Below are positions 8,852-17,609 of a stretch of DNA of 64,000 nucleotides, piece after piece. Made by a program: the position numbers and the translations under genes. The number at the start of each line of letters is the position of its first letter. Positions within the stretch are counted from its first letter, which is position 1. Below the pieces are notes generated by a model. It ran no database searches and was not told where the DNA came from. It was given only the letters and a program-made list of their open reading frames with translations. The stretch comes from Xanthomonas sp. XNM01 (GTDB lineage: Bacteria; Pseudomonadota; Gammaproteobacteria; Xanthomonadales; Xanthomonadaceae). The stretch lies in NCBI RefSeq assembly GCF_014851915.1, contig NZ_JACVAP010000004.1:1-64000 (forward strand), in the 5' to 3' direction.

Positions 8852-11644
8852 TCAGTTGAAGCGGAACTTCGCGCCCACGGTGAAGTAGCGGCCGATCGCA
8901 CCGCTGAAATCCATCGGGTTGTAGTTGATCGCGCCGTAGGTCAGCGGATCGAGCGGCGCGATGCGGTCGGTGACGTTGTTGACCGAGCCGAACAGCTCCC
9001 AGTGCTCGGTCGGCATCCAGCGCGCCGACAGGTCGATGGTGTAGAAGTCGTCCAGCTCGCAGCCGGCGGGCGCATCCTCGCCGTTGGCGAAGCCGTTCGC
9101 GCACTCGGTCTCGCTGGCTTCGCTGACGTTGCGCAGGCTGTCGCGCCAGTTGACCACGCTGCTGATCGCGAACTGCCCCATCTCCCAGGTCGCGCCGAAG
9201 TTGGCCTTGTTCTTCGGCGTGCCGATGCAGTTGGTCACGTCGCAGTTGCCATGGGTGCCGGCGAACTCGTAGACGCTGCCATCCACATCCTCGCGCTCGA
9301 ACTTGCTGATGTGGGTGAACTGCAGGTCCAGCCGCAGGTTGCCGGCCTCGCCCAGGTCGATGCGCTGCTCCATGTCCACGTCGAAGCCTTCGACCGTGGT
9401 GGAGGACGCGTTCTCGTAGCCCACCAGCACCGCCAGGATCGAACCGCTGCCCGGCGTGCCGGGGATCGCGTTGCTGCCGCGGATCACGTTGGCGCCGCCG
9501 GCCGCGATCGCCGCGTCGGCGCTGCCGCCGAAGATCTCGTCGGTGCGCTTGATCCGGAACGCGTCCAGCGCCAGCGAGCCGCCGGTCCACGGCGACAGCA
9601 CGATGCCGACGGTCGTGCTCTTGGACTCTTCCGGCTTGAGGTCCGGGTTGGGCGAGGTGATCAGCGCGATCGGGCCGGCGTCGCAGTCCTGCGGCTCATT
9701 GCCCGGCGCGGCGCAGCGGACCGGATCGACCGCGGTGCTGAAGGCGGCCAGGCCGCCGGTGCCGGCTTCAGCCGGGTTCGGCGCGCGGAAGCCCTCGGCG
9801 TAGGTCGCGCGCAGCGCGATCCAGTCCGACGGCGACCACTTCACGCCGAGCTTGGGCGTGGTCGCGGTGTCGCCGCCCTGGTACTTGTCCATGCGCACCG
9901 CGCCAGTCAGTTCCAGGCTTTCCAGCAGCGGCGCCTGCAGCTCGGCGTAGACGCTGGTGATCTTCTCCACGCCCTCGTAGGCCGAGTAGCCCAGGCCGAT
10001 GATGTCGCCCTGGTCGGTGAAGGTCTGCGGGGTCAGCGACACCGACTGCCGGCGGTACTCGGCGCCCAGCGCCAGGCCCAGCGCGCCCCCCTGCAGGTCC
10101 ATCAGCGGGCGCGTGATCTTCGCGTCCACCACGTCCAGGCGGGTGCGGCCCTCGGCGCTGATGCGCGGCGAGATGTAGTCGTACAGTGCCTGCGAGTTGA
10201 GCCCGGCGTCGTCGCCGATGCGCCACCAGCCGACCGGGCTGGCCGGATCCTCCAGCACGGTCTTGACCCGGCTGTACTGCAGGAAGCCGGTGCGCTCGTT
10301 GGTCAGGTCGGTGCCCGAGTGCAGGTACCCCACGTCGTAGTCCCACTCGCCGGCGCGGCCCTTGAAGCCCAGCAGCAGGCGCACGAAGCGACTGTCGTTG
10401 TAAGTCACGCGCGGGCCGACGTCGAAGGCGGTGTAGCGCAGGCGGTTGGCGGTGCCGGGGTACGGGTTGTCCGGGTGGTCCGGGCCGAGCACGACCGCGC
10501 CGGGGCCGGGATCGGAGGCGTTGACCGGGCCGCCTGGGTAGCCCCAGGCGCCGGACACGCCCGACGGCGTGTTCTGGAACACGGTCTTCTTGTTGGCCGC
10601 GCTCAGCTCCATGTACAGCTCGCCGCTGTCGCCGACCGCGAAGGCCGCGCGCGAGAAGAAGTTGATGTACTCCTCCTCCGGCGACAGGTCGCGGAAGCGG
10701 CCCACGTCCCAGAGGCAGCCGCCGGCCGGATCCTGCGGGGTCACGTCCGAGAGCGCCGCGCAGCCGGGCAGCGACTCGAAGCGCCCGGTGATCGGGTTCT
10801 CGATCGCGCCGCTCGGCCCGCCACCGGCGCCGGTGCCGCCGCCGGTGATGCGCCCGGGCAGGTTGCCGCCGATCGGATAGCCCCACGGGCGGGTGTCGCC
10901 GGTGCCGATCCACTTGCGGTTGCGGCGGTCGCTGACGCGGATCGCGTCGGTCTTGGCCGCCTCCACGCTGAAGAACGCGTTGAAGCCGTCCTCGACCAGG
11001 TCGCCGGTGCCGGCGGTCAGCGACACCTTGGGCTGGTCGCCGCCGCCGTCGTCGGACCAGCCGTAGGACACGGTGGCGACCGCGCCCTGGAAGTCGTTGC
11101 GCAGGATCACGTTGACCACGCCGGCGATCGCGTCCGAGCCGTAGATCGACGAGGCGCCGTCCTTCAGCACCTCGATCCGCTCCACCGCGTCCAGCGGGAT
11201 CGTGCTGAGGTCGGTGAACACCTTCTGGCCGTCGTCGGCCAGACCGAACGGCGCCATGCGGCGGCCGTTGAGCAGCACCAGCGTGGAGCCGGCGCCGAGG
11301 CCGCGCAGCGAGATCGCCGCACCGCCGCCGGCGAAGCCGTTGCCGAAGCTCTTGGGCACCGAGCCGGCGCCATCCACCGACAGGCTCTGCAGGTACTCGC
11401 CGACCGTGGTCTTGCCGGTGCGGTCGATCTGTTCGCGGGAGATCACCTGCACCGGCGAGGCGGTTTCGGTGTCGGTGCGCGGGATGTTGGAGCCGGTGAC
11501 GGTGACCCGGTCCAGGTCGGTGGGCTGGTCGGCGCTCTGCGCGGTCGCTGCCAGCGGCAGAACCAGGGCGCAGAGCGCGGCGGGAATGGCGAGGCTGAGG
11601 CGGCTGCGGCGCGGCATCGGCCGGCGCGGGTGGAACGTGGTCAT
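8852..11644 (-). CDS. TonB-dependent outer membrane receptor
   Basis: Outer-membrane beta-barrel of 930 residues that imports a ligand using TonB energy. It has a signal peptide (LSLAIPAALCALVLPLAATAQS), a TonB-box-like segment (DRVTVTGSNIPR), and a plug domain (ASPVQVISREQIDRTG, LRGLGAGSTLVLLNGRRM, IPLDAVERIEVLKDGASS). The barrel ends in KFRFN with the C-terminal aromatic residue needed for assembly. A GAGGA ribosome site precedes the ATG at 11644. No STN domain is present, so it is not a transducer of the FecA type. The plug resembles receptors for peptides or carbohydrates common in Xanthomonadaceae; the substrate is unknown. No companion genes flank it. Confidence 0.92.
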   Translation of the reverse strand: MTTFHPRRPMPRRSRLSLAIPAALCALVLPLAATAQSADQPTDLDRVTVTGSNIPRTDTETASPVQVISREQIDRTGKTTVGEYLQSLSVDGAGSVPKSFGNGFAGGGAAISLRGLGAGSTLVLLNGRRMAPFGLADDGQKVFTDLSTIPLDAVERIEVLKDGASSIYGSDAIAGVVNVILRNDFQGAVATVSYGWSDDGGGDQPKVSLTAGTGDLVEDGFNAFFSVEAAKTDAIRVSDRRNRKWIGTGDTRPWGYPIGGNLPGRITGGGTGAGGGPSGAIENPITGRFESLPGCAALSDVTPQDPAGGCLWDVGRFRDLSPEEEYINFFSRAAFAVGDSGELYMELSAANKKTVFQNTPSGVSGAWGYPGGPVNASDPGPGAVVLGPDHPDNPYPGTANRLRYTAFDVGPRVTYNDSRFVRLLLGFKGRAGEWDYDVGYLHSGTDLTNERTGFLQYSRVKTVLEDPASPVGWWRIGDDAGLNSQALYDYISPRISAEGRTRLDVVDAKITRPLMDLQGGALGLALGAEYRRQSVSLTPQTFTDQGDIIGLGYSAYEGVEKITSVYAELQAPLLESLELTGAVRMDKYQGGDTATTPKLGVKWSPSDWIALRATYAEGFRAPNPAEAGTGGLAAFSTAVDPVRCAAPGNEPQDCDAGPIALITSPNPDLKPEESKSTTVGIVLSPWTGGSLALDAFRIKRTDEIFGGSADAAIAAGGANVIRGSNAIPGTPGSGSILAVLVGYENASSTTVEGFDVDMEQRIDLGEAGNLRLDLQFTHISKFEREDVDGSVYEFAGTHGNCDVTNCIGTPKNKANFGATWEMGQFAISSVVNWRDSLRNVSEASETECANGFANGEDAPAGCELDDFYTIDLSARWMPTEHWELFGSVNNVTDRIAPLDPLTYGAINYNPMDFSGAIGRYFTVGAKFRFN

Positions 11645-11889
11645 GGCGAATCCTCGGGGGCGCGGTGGTCGAAACATCCAGTGCTCGGTCCACATCCGCT
11701 GTCGGATCGATGCGAGCGCGAGTTAACGAGCCTTTAACGTGAGGAATCGGTGAAAAGCGCCTATTCAGGCAATTGACGTTCGTGAAAGGTTCGGAAAGCG
11801 TTAACCGATCTGACTTTTTCAGTCATGTGAGCGGGCGGGCCCGGGCCGCGTTTCGGATCGCCTCGCCAAGCATGCCGGCCCCCGCCGGC
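11645..11889. other. AT-richer divergent intergenic region
   Basis: This stretch between the receptor gene and htpG is richer in A/T than its neighbours and holds several TTAAC-type motifs (near 11722, 11734 and 11801). It should contain the receptor promoter, but I cannot assign a -35/-10 pair with confidence. Confidence 0.4.
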
Positions 11890-11917
11890 CTTGATCCCGC
11901 GCCCGGGACACCCATAT
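11890..11917 (+). promoter_or_regulatory. Sigma-32-like heat-shock promoter of htpG
   Basis: CTTGAT at 11890-11895 resembles the sigma-32 -35 box (CTTGAAA), and ACCCATAT at 11910-11917 resembles its -10 box (CCCCATNT), separated by 14 bases. It lies about 38 bases upstream of the htpG start. Confidence 0.55.
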
Positions 11918-11954
11918 CCCCGGCTTGCACCACTCCACAGGGAAGCAGTACGCA

Positions 11955-13847
11955 ATGACCGCATCCGCCGAAACCCGCAAGTTCGAAGCCGAAGTCGCCC
12001 AGGTCCTGCACCTGGTCACCCACTCGCTGTACTCGCACAAGGAGATCTTCCTGCGCGAGCTGATCTCCAACGCCTCCGACGCCTGCGACAAGCTGCGCTT
12101 CGAGGCGATCGCCAACCCGGACCTGCTGGCGGGCGCGGGCGATCTGCACATCGACGTGAGCTGGGACAAGGCCGCACGCACGGTGACCATCCGCGACACC
12201 GGCATCGGCATGTCGCGCGAGGACGTGGTCGCCAACATCGGCACCATCGCCAGTTCCGGCACCCGCCGCTTCCTTGAGGCGATGAGCGGCGAGCAGAAGG
12301 CCGACGCGCGCCTGATCGGCCAGTTCGGCGTGGGCTTCTACTCGGCCTTCGTGGTCGCCGACCGCGTCACCGTGCTGACCCGCCATGCCGGCGCGGCGCC
12401 GGAGACCGGCACGAAGTGGGAGAGCGACGGCCGCGGCGAGTACACGCTGGAAGACGTGACCCTGCCCGAGCGCGGCACCACCGTGATCCTGCACCTGAAG
12501 GCGGACGAGGACGAATTCCTCGACGGCTGGAAGCTGCGTTCGCTGATCACCAAGTATTCGGACCATGTCGCGTTCCCGATCCGGATGCCGAAGGACGTCG
12601 CTTCCGAAGACGGCGACGATGCCAAGGCCGATGCCGCGCCCGAGTGGGAGACCGCCAACGACGCCTCGGCGCTGTGGACCCGCAACAAGTCCGAGATCAG
12701 CGACGAGGAATACCAGAACTTCTACAAGGCGCTCGGCCACGACTTCAACGATGCGGCCGCCTGGACCCACAACCGGGTCGAGGGCAGCCAGAGCTTCACC
12801 ACGCTGCTGTACCTGCCGTCGCAGCCGCCGTTCGACCTGATGATGGGCGGGCGCGACGAGCGCAAGGGGCTCAAGCTCTACATCAAGCGCGTGTTCGTGA
12901 TGGACGCGGCCGAGGAGCTGCTGCCGAACTACCTGCGCTTCGTGCGCGGCGTGGTCGACGCCGACGACCTGCCGCTGAACGTCAGCCGCGAGCTGCTGCA
13001 GCACAACCGGCAGCTGGAGCGGATCAAGGGCGCCTGCGTCAAGCGCGTGCTCGACCTGATCGAGAAGCTGGCGCGCGACGAACCCGGGAAGTTCGCCGCC
13101 TTCCTGAAGGCCTTCGGCAACACGCTGAAGGAAGGCATCGTCGAGGACCACGCCAACCGCGAGCGCATCGCCGGCCTGCTGCGCTTCGCCTCGACCAGGG
13201 GCGAGGGCGCCGCGCAGACGGTGTCGCTGGAGGACTACGTCGGCCGCATGGCCGAGGGCCAGGACACCATCTGGTACATCACCGCCGACGGCTACAAGGC
13301 CGCGGCCGGCAGCCCGCAGCTCGAGGCGTTCCGCGCCAAGGGCATCGAAGTGCTGCTGATGTTCGACCGCATCGACGAGTGGATGCTCGGCCACCTGCAC
13401 ACCTTCGCCGGCAAGTCGCTGAAGAACGTGGCCAAGGGCGAGCTGCCGCTGGACGAGGCCGACAAGGCGAAGCAGGAAGAGGCGACCAAGGCGGCCGAGT
13501 CGCTGCTGGCCAAGCTCAAGGGCCTGCTCGGCGAGCGCGTCGGCGACGTGCGCGTGTCCGCGCGCCTGACCGATTCGCCGTCGTGCCTGGCCCTGGCCGA
13601 CTACGAGATGGCGCCGCACCTGGCGCGTCTGCTGCGCGAGGCCGGCCAGGAGATTCCGGAGAGCAAGCCGACCCTGGAGATCAATCCGCAGCACGCGCTG
13701 CTGCAGCGGATCGAGGCCGAGCCCGACGCGGGCAAGGCCAACGACCTGGCCACGTTGCTGCTGGAGCAGGCCGAGATCGCGGCCGGCGCCCCGCTGCCGG
13801 ATCCGGCCGCCTTCGTGCAGCGCATCAACCGCCTGCTGCTGGGCTGA
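11955..13847 (+). CDS. htpG: Hsp90-family chaperone HtpG
   Basis: ATP-dependent cytosolic chaperone that remodels stress-damaged and client proteins. The 630-residue length is normal for HtpG. The N-terminal GHKL ATPase domain shows LRELISNASDACDKLRF (about 33-50), DTGIGMSREDV, GTIASSGT and QFGVGFYSAF. The middle domain carries SRELLQHNRQLERIK with the catalytic Arg, and the C-terminal dimerisation domain ends near FVQRINRLLLG. The ATG at 11955 gives MTASAETRKFEAEV, the usual start. It is monocistronic, with a heat-shock-like promoter before it and a GC hairpin after it. Confidence 0.97.
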   Translation: MTASAETRKFEAEVAQVLHLVTHSLYSHKEIFLRELISNASDACDKLRFEAIANPDLLAGAGDLHIDVSWDKAARTVTIRDTGIGMSREDVVANIGTIASSGTRRFLEAMSGEQKADARLIGQFGVGFYSAFVVADRVTVLTRHAGAAPETGTKWESDGRGEYTLEDVTLPERGTTVILHLKADEDEFLDGWKLRSLITKYSDHVAFPIRMPKDVASEDGDDAKADAAPEWETANDASALWTRNKSEISDEEYQNFYKALGHDFNDAAAWTHNRVEGSQSFTTLLYLPSQPPFDLMMGGRDERKGLKLYIKRVFVMDAAEELLPNYLRFVRGVVDADDLPLNVSRELLQHNRQLERIKGACVKRVLDLIEKLARDEPGKFAAFLKAFGNTLKEGIVEDHANRERIAGLLRFASTRGEGAAQTVSLEDYVGRMAEGQDTIWYITADGYKAAAGSPQLEAFRAKGIEVLLMFDRIDEWMLGHLHTFAGKSLKNVAKGELPLDEADKAKQEEATKAAESLLAKLKGLLGERVGDVRVSARLTDSPSCLALADYEMAPHLARLLREAGQEIPESKPTLEINPQHALLQRIEAEPDAGKANDLATLLLEQAEIAAGAPLPDPAAFVQRINRLLLG

Positions 13848-13856
13848 GCGCAGGAC

Positions 13857-13874
13857 GGCCGGCGCCCGCCGGCC
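13857..13874 (+). terminator. GC hairpin after htpG
   Basis: GGCCGGCG (13857-13864) and CGCCGGCC (13867-13874) form a near-perfect palindrome 10 bases after the htpG stop. There is no T-run. Confidence 0.45.
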
Positions 13875-14021
13875 GCTCCTCCCTGTCGCGGGCCGGCAGC
13901 GTCCAGCCCGCGGCATGATCCGCCACGACCGGCCGCGACGCGTCCGGCCTCCCGCGACCTTCACCCGGTCCGCGCGCCCGTCGGGCCTACACTCGCCGGC
14001 AGTCCCGACCAGGCTGTCCGC

Positions 14022-15092
14022 ATGTCCCCGCCGTCCGCCCGCTCCCGCCTCGGGGCGTATGCCGCGATCACCGCGATCGTGGCGTCGATCGCCGTCGCGT
14101 TCGCCTGGGCCGCCGGCTGGCTGACGCCGCAGCGGCTCACCCCGGCGCGCATGACCGACGCGATCGAGGCCAGCGCCGCGCAGGCGGCGCCGGGCTTCCG
14201 CCGCGCCCACGCCAAGGGCCTGTGCGTCAGCGGCCACTTCACCCCGACAGCCGATGGCGCCGCGCTCAGCCGGGCACGGGTGTTCGCCGATGCCTCCACG
14301 CCGCTGCTGGGCCGCATGTCGATCGGTGGCGGCTCGCCCTACGGCCTGGACGCGCAGGCGCGCGTGCGCAGCATGGCGCTGGTGCTGGAAGGCAGCGACG
14401 GCGCGCAGTGGCGGATGGCGATGAACAGCTTCCCGTTCTTAGGCGCGGCCTCGGTCGAGACCTTCCTGGCCCAGACCCGCGCGTCGGCGCCCGATCCGGC
14501 CACCGGCAAGCCCGATCCGCAGCGCGTGGCCGCGTTCACCGCCGCCCATCCGGAGGCGCAGCGCTTCGCCGCCTGGGCGCGCGGAGCGCCGTGGTCGGAC
14601 AGCTTCGCCAGCACGGCCTACAACGGCATCCACGCCTACCGCTTCATCGCCGCCGACGGCCAGGCGCGGATGGTGCGCTGGTCGATGCGGCCGCAGGCCC
14701 CGTTCGTGGAGATGACGCCCGACCAGCGCGCCGCGGCCGGGCCCGACCACCTGCAGGACGAGCTGCGCAGCCGGCTCGCGCAGGGGCCGCAGCGCTGGGA
14801 CATGGTGGTCACGCTGGCCGCGCCCGGCGACGATCCCGACGACCCGAGCACGCCGTGGCCGGACGATCGCGAGCAGCGTGTGGTCGGCACGATGGTGCTG
14901 GAGCGCGCCGAGGACCAGGCCACCGGCACCTGCCGCGACCTCAACTTCGATCCGACCGTGGTGCCGCCGGGCGTGGCCCTGTCGGATGACCCGATCCTGG
15001 CCGCGCGCGCGGCCGTGTACGCGCAGTCCTTCGACCGGCGCGAGCGCGAACTGGCGCGCGGCGCGCCGCCCGCTGCGGAGGCGCCGCGATGA
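14022..15092 (+). CDS. Catalase-related peroxidase, membrane-anchored
   Basis: Heme peroxidase of the mini-catalase (SrpA-like) family, 356 residues. An N-terminal hydrophobic segment (about 12-32, ITAIVASIAVAFAWAAGW) anchors or exports it. The catalase core is visible: RRAHAKGLCVSGHFTP with the distal His, LSRARVF, SIGGGSPYGLD, MNSFPFL, and the later FIAADG and RWSMRPQAPF segments. Such proteins lack the large C-terminal part of true catalases and often act as peroxidases. Its stop overlaps the start of the cytochrome b561 gene by four bases, so the two are translationally coupled. I infer that b561 supplies electrons, as in similar gene pairs. Confidence 0.86.
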   Translation: MSPPSARSRLGAYAAITAIVASIAVAFAWAAGWLTPQRLTPARMTDAIEASAAQAAPGFRRAHAKGLCVSGHFTPTADGAALSRARVFADASTPLLGRMSIGGGSPYGLDAQARVRSMALVLEGSDGAQWRMAMNSFPFLGAASVETFLAQTRASAPDPATGKPDPQRVAAFTAAHPEAQRFAAWARGAPWSDSFASTAYNGIHAYRFIAADGQARMVRWSMRPQAPFVEMTPDQRAAAGPDHLQDELRSRLAQGPQRWDMVVTLAAPGDDPDDPSTPWPDDREQRVVGTMVLERAEDQATGTCRDLNFDPTVVPPGVALSDDPILAARAAVYAQSFDRRERELARGAPPAAEAPR

Positions 15093-15661
15093 GGCCGGCG
15101 ACGGGCCACGACCCGCTGGCGCGGGCGCTGCACTGGTCGATGGCGGTGCTGATCGTGGCGATGCTGTTCGTCGGCGTGGCGATGGTCGCCTCGATGACGC
15201 TGCGGCCCGCGCTGCTGGCGCTGCACCGGCCGCTGGGTATCGCGCTGCTGGTGCTGGCGGCGCTGCGGCTGCTGCATCGCCTGCGCAGGCGCGTGCCGCC
15301 ATTGCCCTCCGACCTGCCCGCCTGGCAGCGCGCCGCCGCGCATGCCTCGCACTGGCTGCTGTATGCGTCGATGCTGGCGATGCCGCTGATCGGCTGGGCG
15401 ATGGTGTCGGCGGCCGGCAATCCGGTGACGCTGTGGGGCGCGGTGGCGCTGCCCCCGATCGCGCCGCACGACCCGGCCGTCTACAGCGGGCTGCGGCTGG
15501 CCCACGCCTGGCTGGCGCGCGCGCTGCTGGCGCTGGTGCTGCTGCACCTGGCCGCCGCGCTGTACCACGCCTGGATCCGCCGCGATGGCGTGTTCGCGAC
15601 GATGGCGCCGTGGCGCATCGCCCGCCCGCCATCGCGCCCCCGGCCCGACGACGCGGCCTGA
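15089..15661 (+). CDS. Cytochrome b561
   Basis: Di-heme inner-membrane electron-transfer protein of 190 residues. Four membrane helices are visible at about 18-40, 48-70, 85-110 and 145-170. Candidate heme ligands are the His residues in ALHWSMAV, ALHRPLGI, HASHWLLYA and LLHLAAALYH. It overlaps the peroxidase gene upstream by four bases (ATGA), which suggests coupled expression and a shared pathway, perhaps delivering quinol electrons to the periplasmic peroxidase. The C-terminal tail is Arg/Pro-rich and cytosolic. Confidence 0.88.
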   Translation: MRPATGHDPLARALHWSMAVLIVAMLFVGVAMVASMTLRPALLALHRPLGIALLVLAALRLLHRLRRRVPPLPSDLPAWQRAAAHASHWLLYASMLAMPLIGWAMVSAAGNPVTLWGAVALPPIAPHDPAVYSGLRLAHAWLARALLALVLLHLAAALYHAWIRRDGVFATMAPWRIARPPSRPRPDDAA

Positions 15662-15783
15662 GCGGCCTGCCACGCACCGGAATGCAGGTGCCCGGGCGCC
15701 GCGCGTCGCTGTCCGATTTCTGCAAGCCGGCCTGCCGCTCCGAAGCGACAATGCGGGACCTTCCACAGCAGGAGCCAGTGCGC

Positions 15784-16134
15784 ATGTCCCGTCCCGACGC
15801 CCATCACCGCATCGACTATCTCGAGTACGCCGTGTCCTCGATCGCCGAATCGCGCCGCTTCTACGGCGAAGCTTTCGGCTGGACCTTCCAGGACTATGGC
15901 CCGGACTACTGCGAGTTCCGCGACGGCCGCCTGACCGGCGGCTTCTTCCATGGCCAGCCCCAGCCCGGCGGCGCGCTGGTGATCCTGTATTCGGACGACC
16001 TGGCCGAAAGCCAGGCCGCGGTATCGCGCGCCGGTGGCCGCATCACCAAACCGGTGTTCGAATTCCCGGGCGGACGCCGCTTCCAGTTCGCCGACCCGGA
16101 CGGCTACGAACTGGCGGTCTGGTCGCAGGACTGA
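15784..16134 (+). CDS. VOC (glyoxalase/dioxygenase fold) family protein
   Basis: Small single-domain VOC protein of 116 residues. It shows the paired beta-alpha-beta-beta-beta pattern: DYLEYAVSSIAESRRFYGEAFGW, followed by YCEFRDGRLTGGFF, and the second half ending FQFADPDGYELAVWS. The Glu in the last strand and the early His/Asp positions resemble metal-binding positions of glyoxalase-like proteins, but the reaction is unknown. An AGGAG ribosome site precedes the ATG at 15784. It is close to but separate from the b561 gene (122 bases). Confidence 0.85.
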   Translation: MSRPDAHHRIDYLEYAVSSIAESRRFYGEAFGWTFQDYGPDYCEFRDGRLTGGFFHGQPQPGGALVILYSDDLAESQAAVSRAGGRITKPVFEFPGGRRFQFADPDGYELAVWSQD

Positions 16135-16684
16135 TCCGTTCGGGTCCGTGCCTTCCGCGCGGACCATCACATCGAATGCCGCACGCTGTGCGCCCGCTCG
16201 CCGCGCGAGCGGGCTGCCGGCGCCACCACCCGGGGAATGGCGCGGTGATCGTGACCGGTCGCCGCCGCAGGGCGCCTGGGCCGTGCGCCCGCCGGCTGCG
16301 CGATGCCCGCGTGGCGGGACGCAGAGACATCCTGACCGCGACGACCGCACGCGCGGCCGCTTCCATCCAGGGCCCGCGGACCATGCATTGCGGCCGAACC
16401 AGCTGACGAACTTCTGACGACGCGGGAGACACCATCCGGCCTCCACGTCACCGAGAAGGCCTGCCATGACGGCGCGTCCGCGCCCTGTCCCCCACGTTGA
16501 TGCCGGTCCGGCGGTACCGCCGTGCCGGAGGGAATCCGCGTGTGCGACCGCGCCGATTCCGGCGTCGTCCTGCCACCCCGGAATGCGCTGCTCGCGGGTG
16601 CGCCGTCACATCGCGCGCAGCGCTTCGCAGGCCACGCAAGCCGGCAGACGGCCGTGCAGCATTCCAATAACGAACTTTTAATAG
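16135..16684. other. Long intergenic region, no gene seen
   Basis: About 550 bases without a credible gene; the open frames are Arg/Pro/Cys-rich artefacts. Near the right end (16660-16684) the sequence turns AT-rich (AATAACG, TTTTAATAGTG), which looks like a promoter for the downstream membrane protein, with TTTAAT at 16677-16682 as a possible -10 box. Confidence 0.4.
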
Positions 16685-16700
16685 TGAACCAAACGGTTCA
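16685..16700. promoter_or_regulatory. Palindromic operator candidate
   Basis: TGAACC (16685-16690) and GGTTCA (16695-16700) form a perfect inverted repeat around AAAC. The form resembles operators of TetR-family repressors. It sits immediately after a possible -10 box and about 100 bases before the membrane protein gene, where a bound repressor would block transcription. No TetR gene is in the window. Confidence 0.45.
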
Positions 16701-16799
16701 AAATGTGCGACCTGGTTCCGCCATACGCGGAAGCCGACGCGGTCCACGTGACGACCGCCACCCGCGCCGCCCGCAGCGGCGGACTTTCTGGACCACGCC

Positions 16800-17480
16800 A
16801 TGAAGAACGATCTCAACTATCTCCTCGGTCATCTGAGGAACACCGTCCTGTTCGCCGTGATGGTGACCCTGCCGGTGGTGCTGCTGTACCTGGACATCCA
16901 CTGGCTGGAAGACAACGTCGGCGAGTGGTCGCTGGTCGAACTGACCCAGCTCGGCTTCCTGTTCGCCAGCGTGCTGGCCTTCGTCCGCCTGGCGCGCCAG
17001 CGCGTGGACGACCGCCGCTTCGCGGTGCTGGCCGCGGCATTCTTCGCGACCATGCTGATCCGCGAGATGGATGCGGTCTGGGACCTGCTGTTCGAGGGCC
17101 TGTGGTCGCTGCTGGTCGCCGTGGTCGCCGGCAGTGCGCTGGTCTATGCGCTGCGCGACCGGCGCGCGACGCTGGCCGGCCTGGTCCGCTTCCTGTCCTC
17201 GCGCCCGGGCACGCTGATGACCATCGGCGTGGTGATGCTGCTGTTCTACTCGCGCCTGTTCGGCATGGGCGCGCTGTGGCAGGGGCTGCTGGGCGAGGGC
17301 TACATCCGCATCTTCAAGAACGCGGTCGAGGAAACCACCGAGCTGCTCGGCTACACCTTCATCCTGGCCGCCAGCCTGACCTACGCGACGCGGCGCATCC
17401 GCGAGCGTTCGAAGGCGATGGCACGGGCGGTGGCCGCCGCACCGGTCGGCGCAGGCGCCAAGGGCGTCGGGCGGTTCTGA
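16800..17480 (+). CDS. Integral membrane protein of unknown function
   Basis: A 226-residue protein with about six hydrophobic segments (near 13-32, 46-65, 75-92, 97-112, 135-160 and 180-195) and a basic C-terminal tail. I do not recognise the family. Between the helices are conserved-looking acidic stretches (MLIREMDAVWDLLFEGLW and FKNAVEETTELLGY). The ATG at 16800 follows a GG-rich stretch and is the most natural start. It is preceded by a palindromic operator candidate and is not in an operon. The long upstream region suggests regulated expression. Confidence 0.75.
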   Translation: MKNDLNYLLGHLRNTVLFAVMVTLPVVLLYLDIHWLEDNVGEWSLVELTQLGFLFASVLAFVRLARQRVDDRRFAVLAAAFFATMLIREMDAVWDLLFEGLWSLLVAVVAGSALVYALRDRRATLAGLVRFLSSRPGTLMTIGVVMLLFYSRLFGMGALWQGLLGEGYIRIFKNAVEETTELLGYTFILAASLTYATRRIRERSKAMARAVAAAPVGAGAKGVGRF

Positions 17481-17609
17481 AGCCGCCGGTCCCGGTCCGC
17501 CGCAAACGTGGCGGACCACGGCCGTGCGCTGGTGTCCGCGTCGGTCGGGCGCCATCCGCCGCCCGCGACGATGCCGGCGTGTGGAACGGCAACAGCCTGC
17601 ATGCGTGCT

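Noticed and set aside
8624-11737. 1037-codon plus-strand open frame opposite the TonB-dependent receptor gene
   Set aside because: Same antisense artefact; the minus strand encodes a complete receptor.
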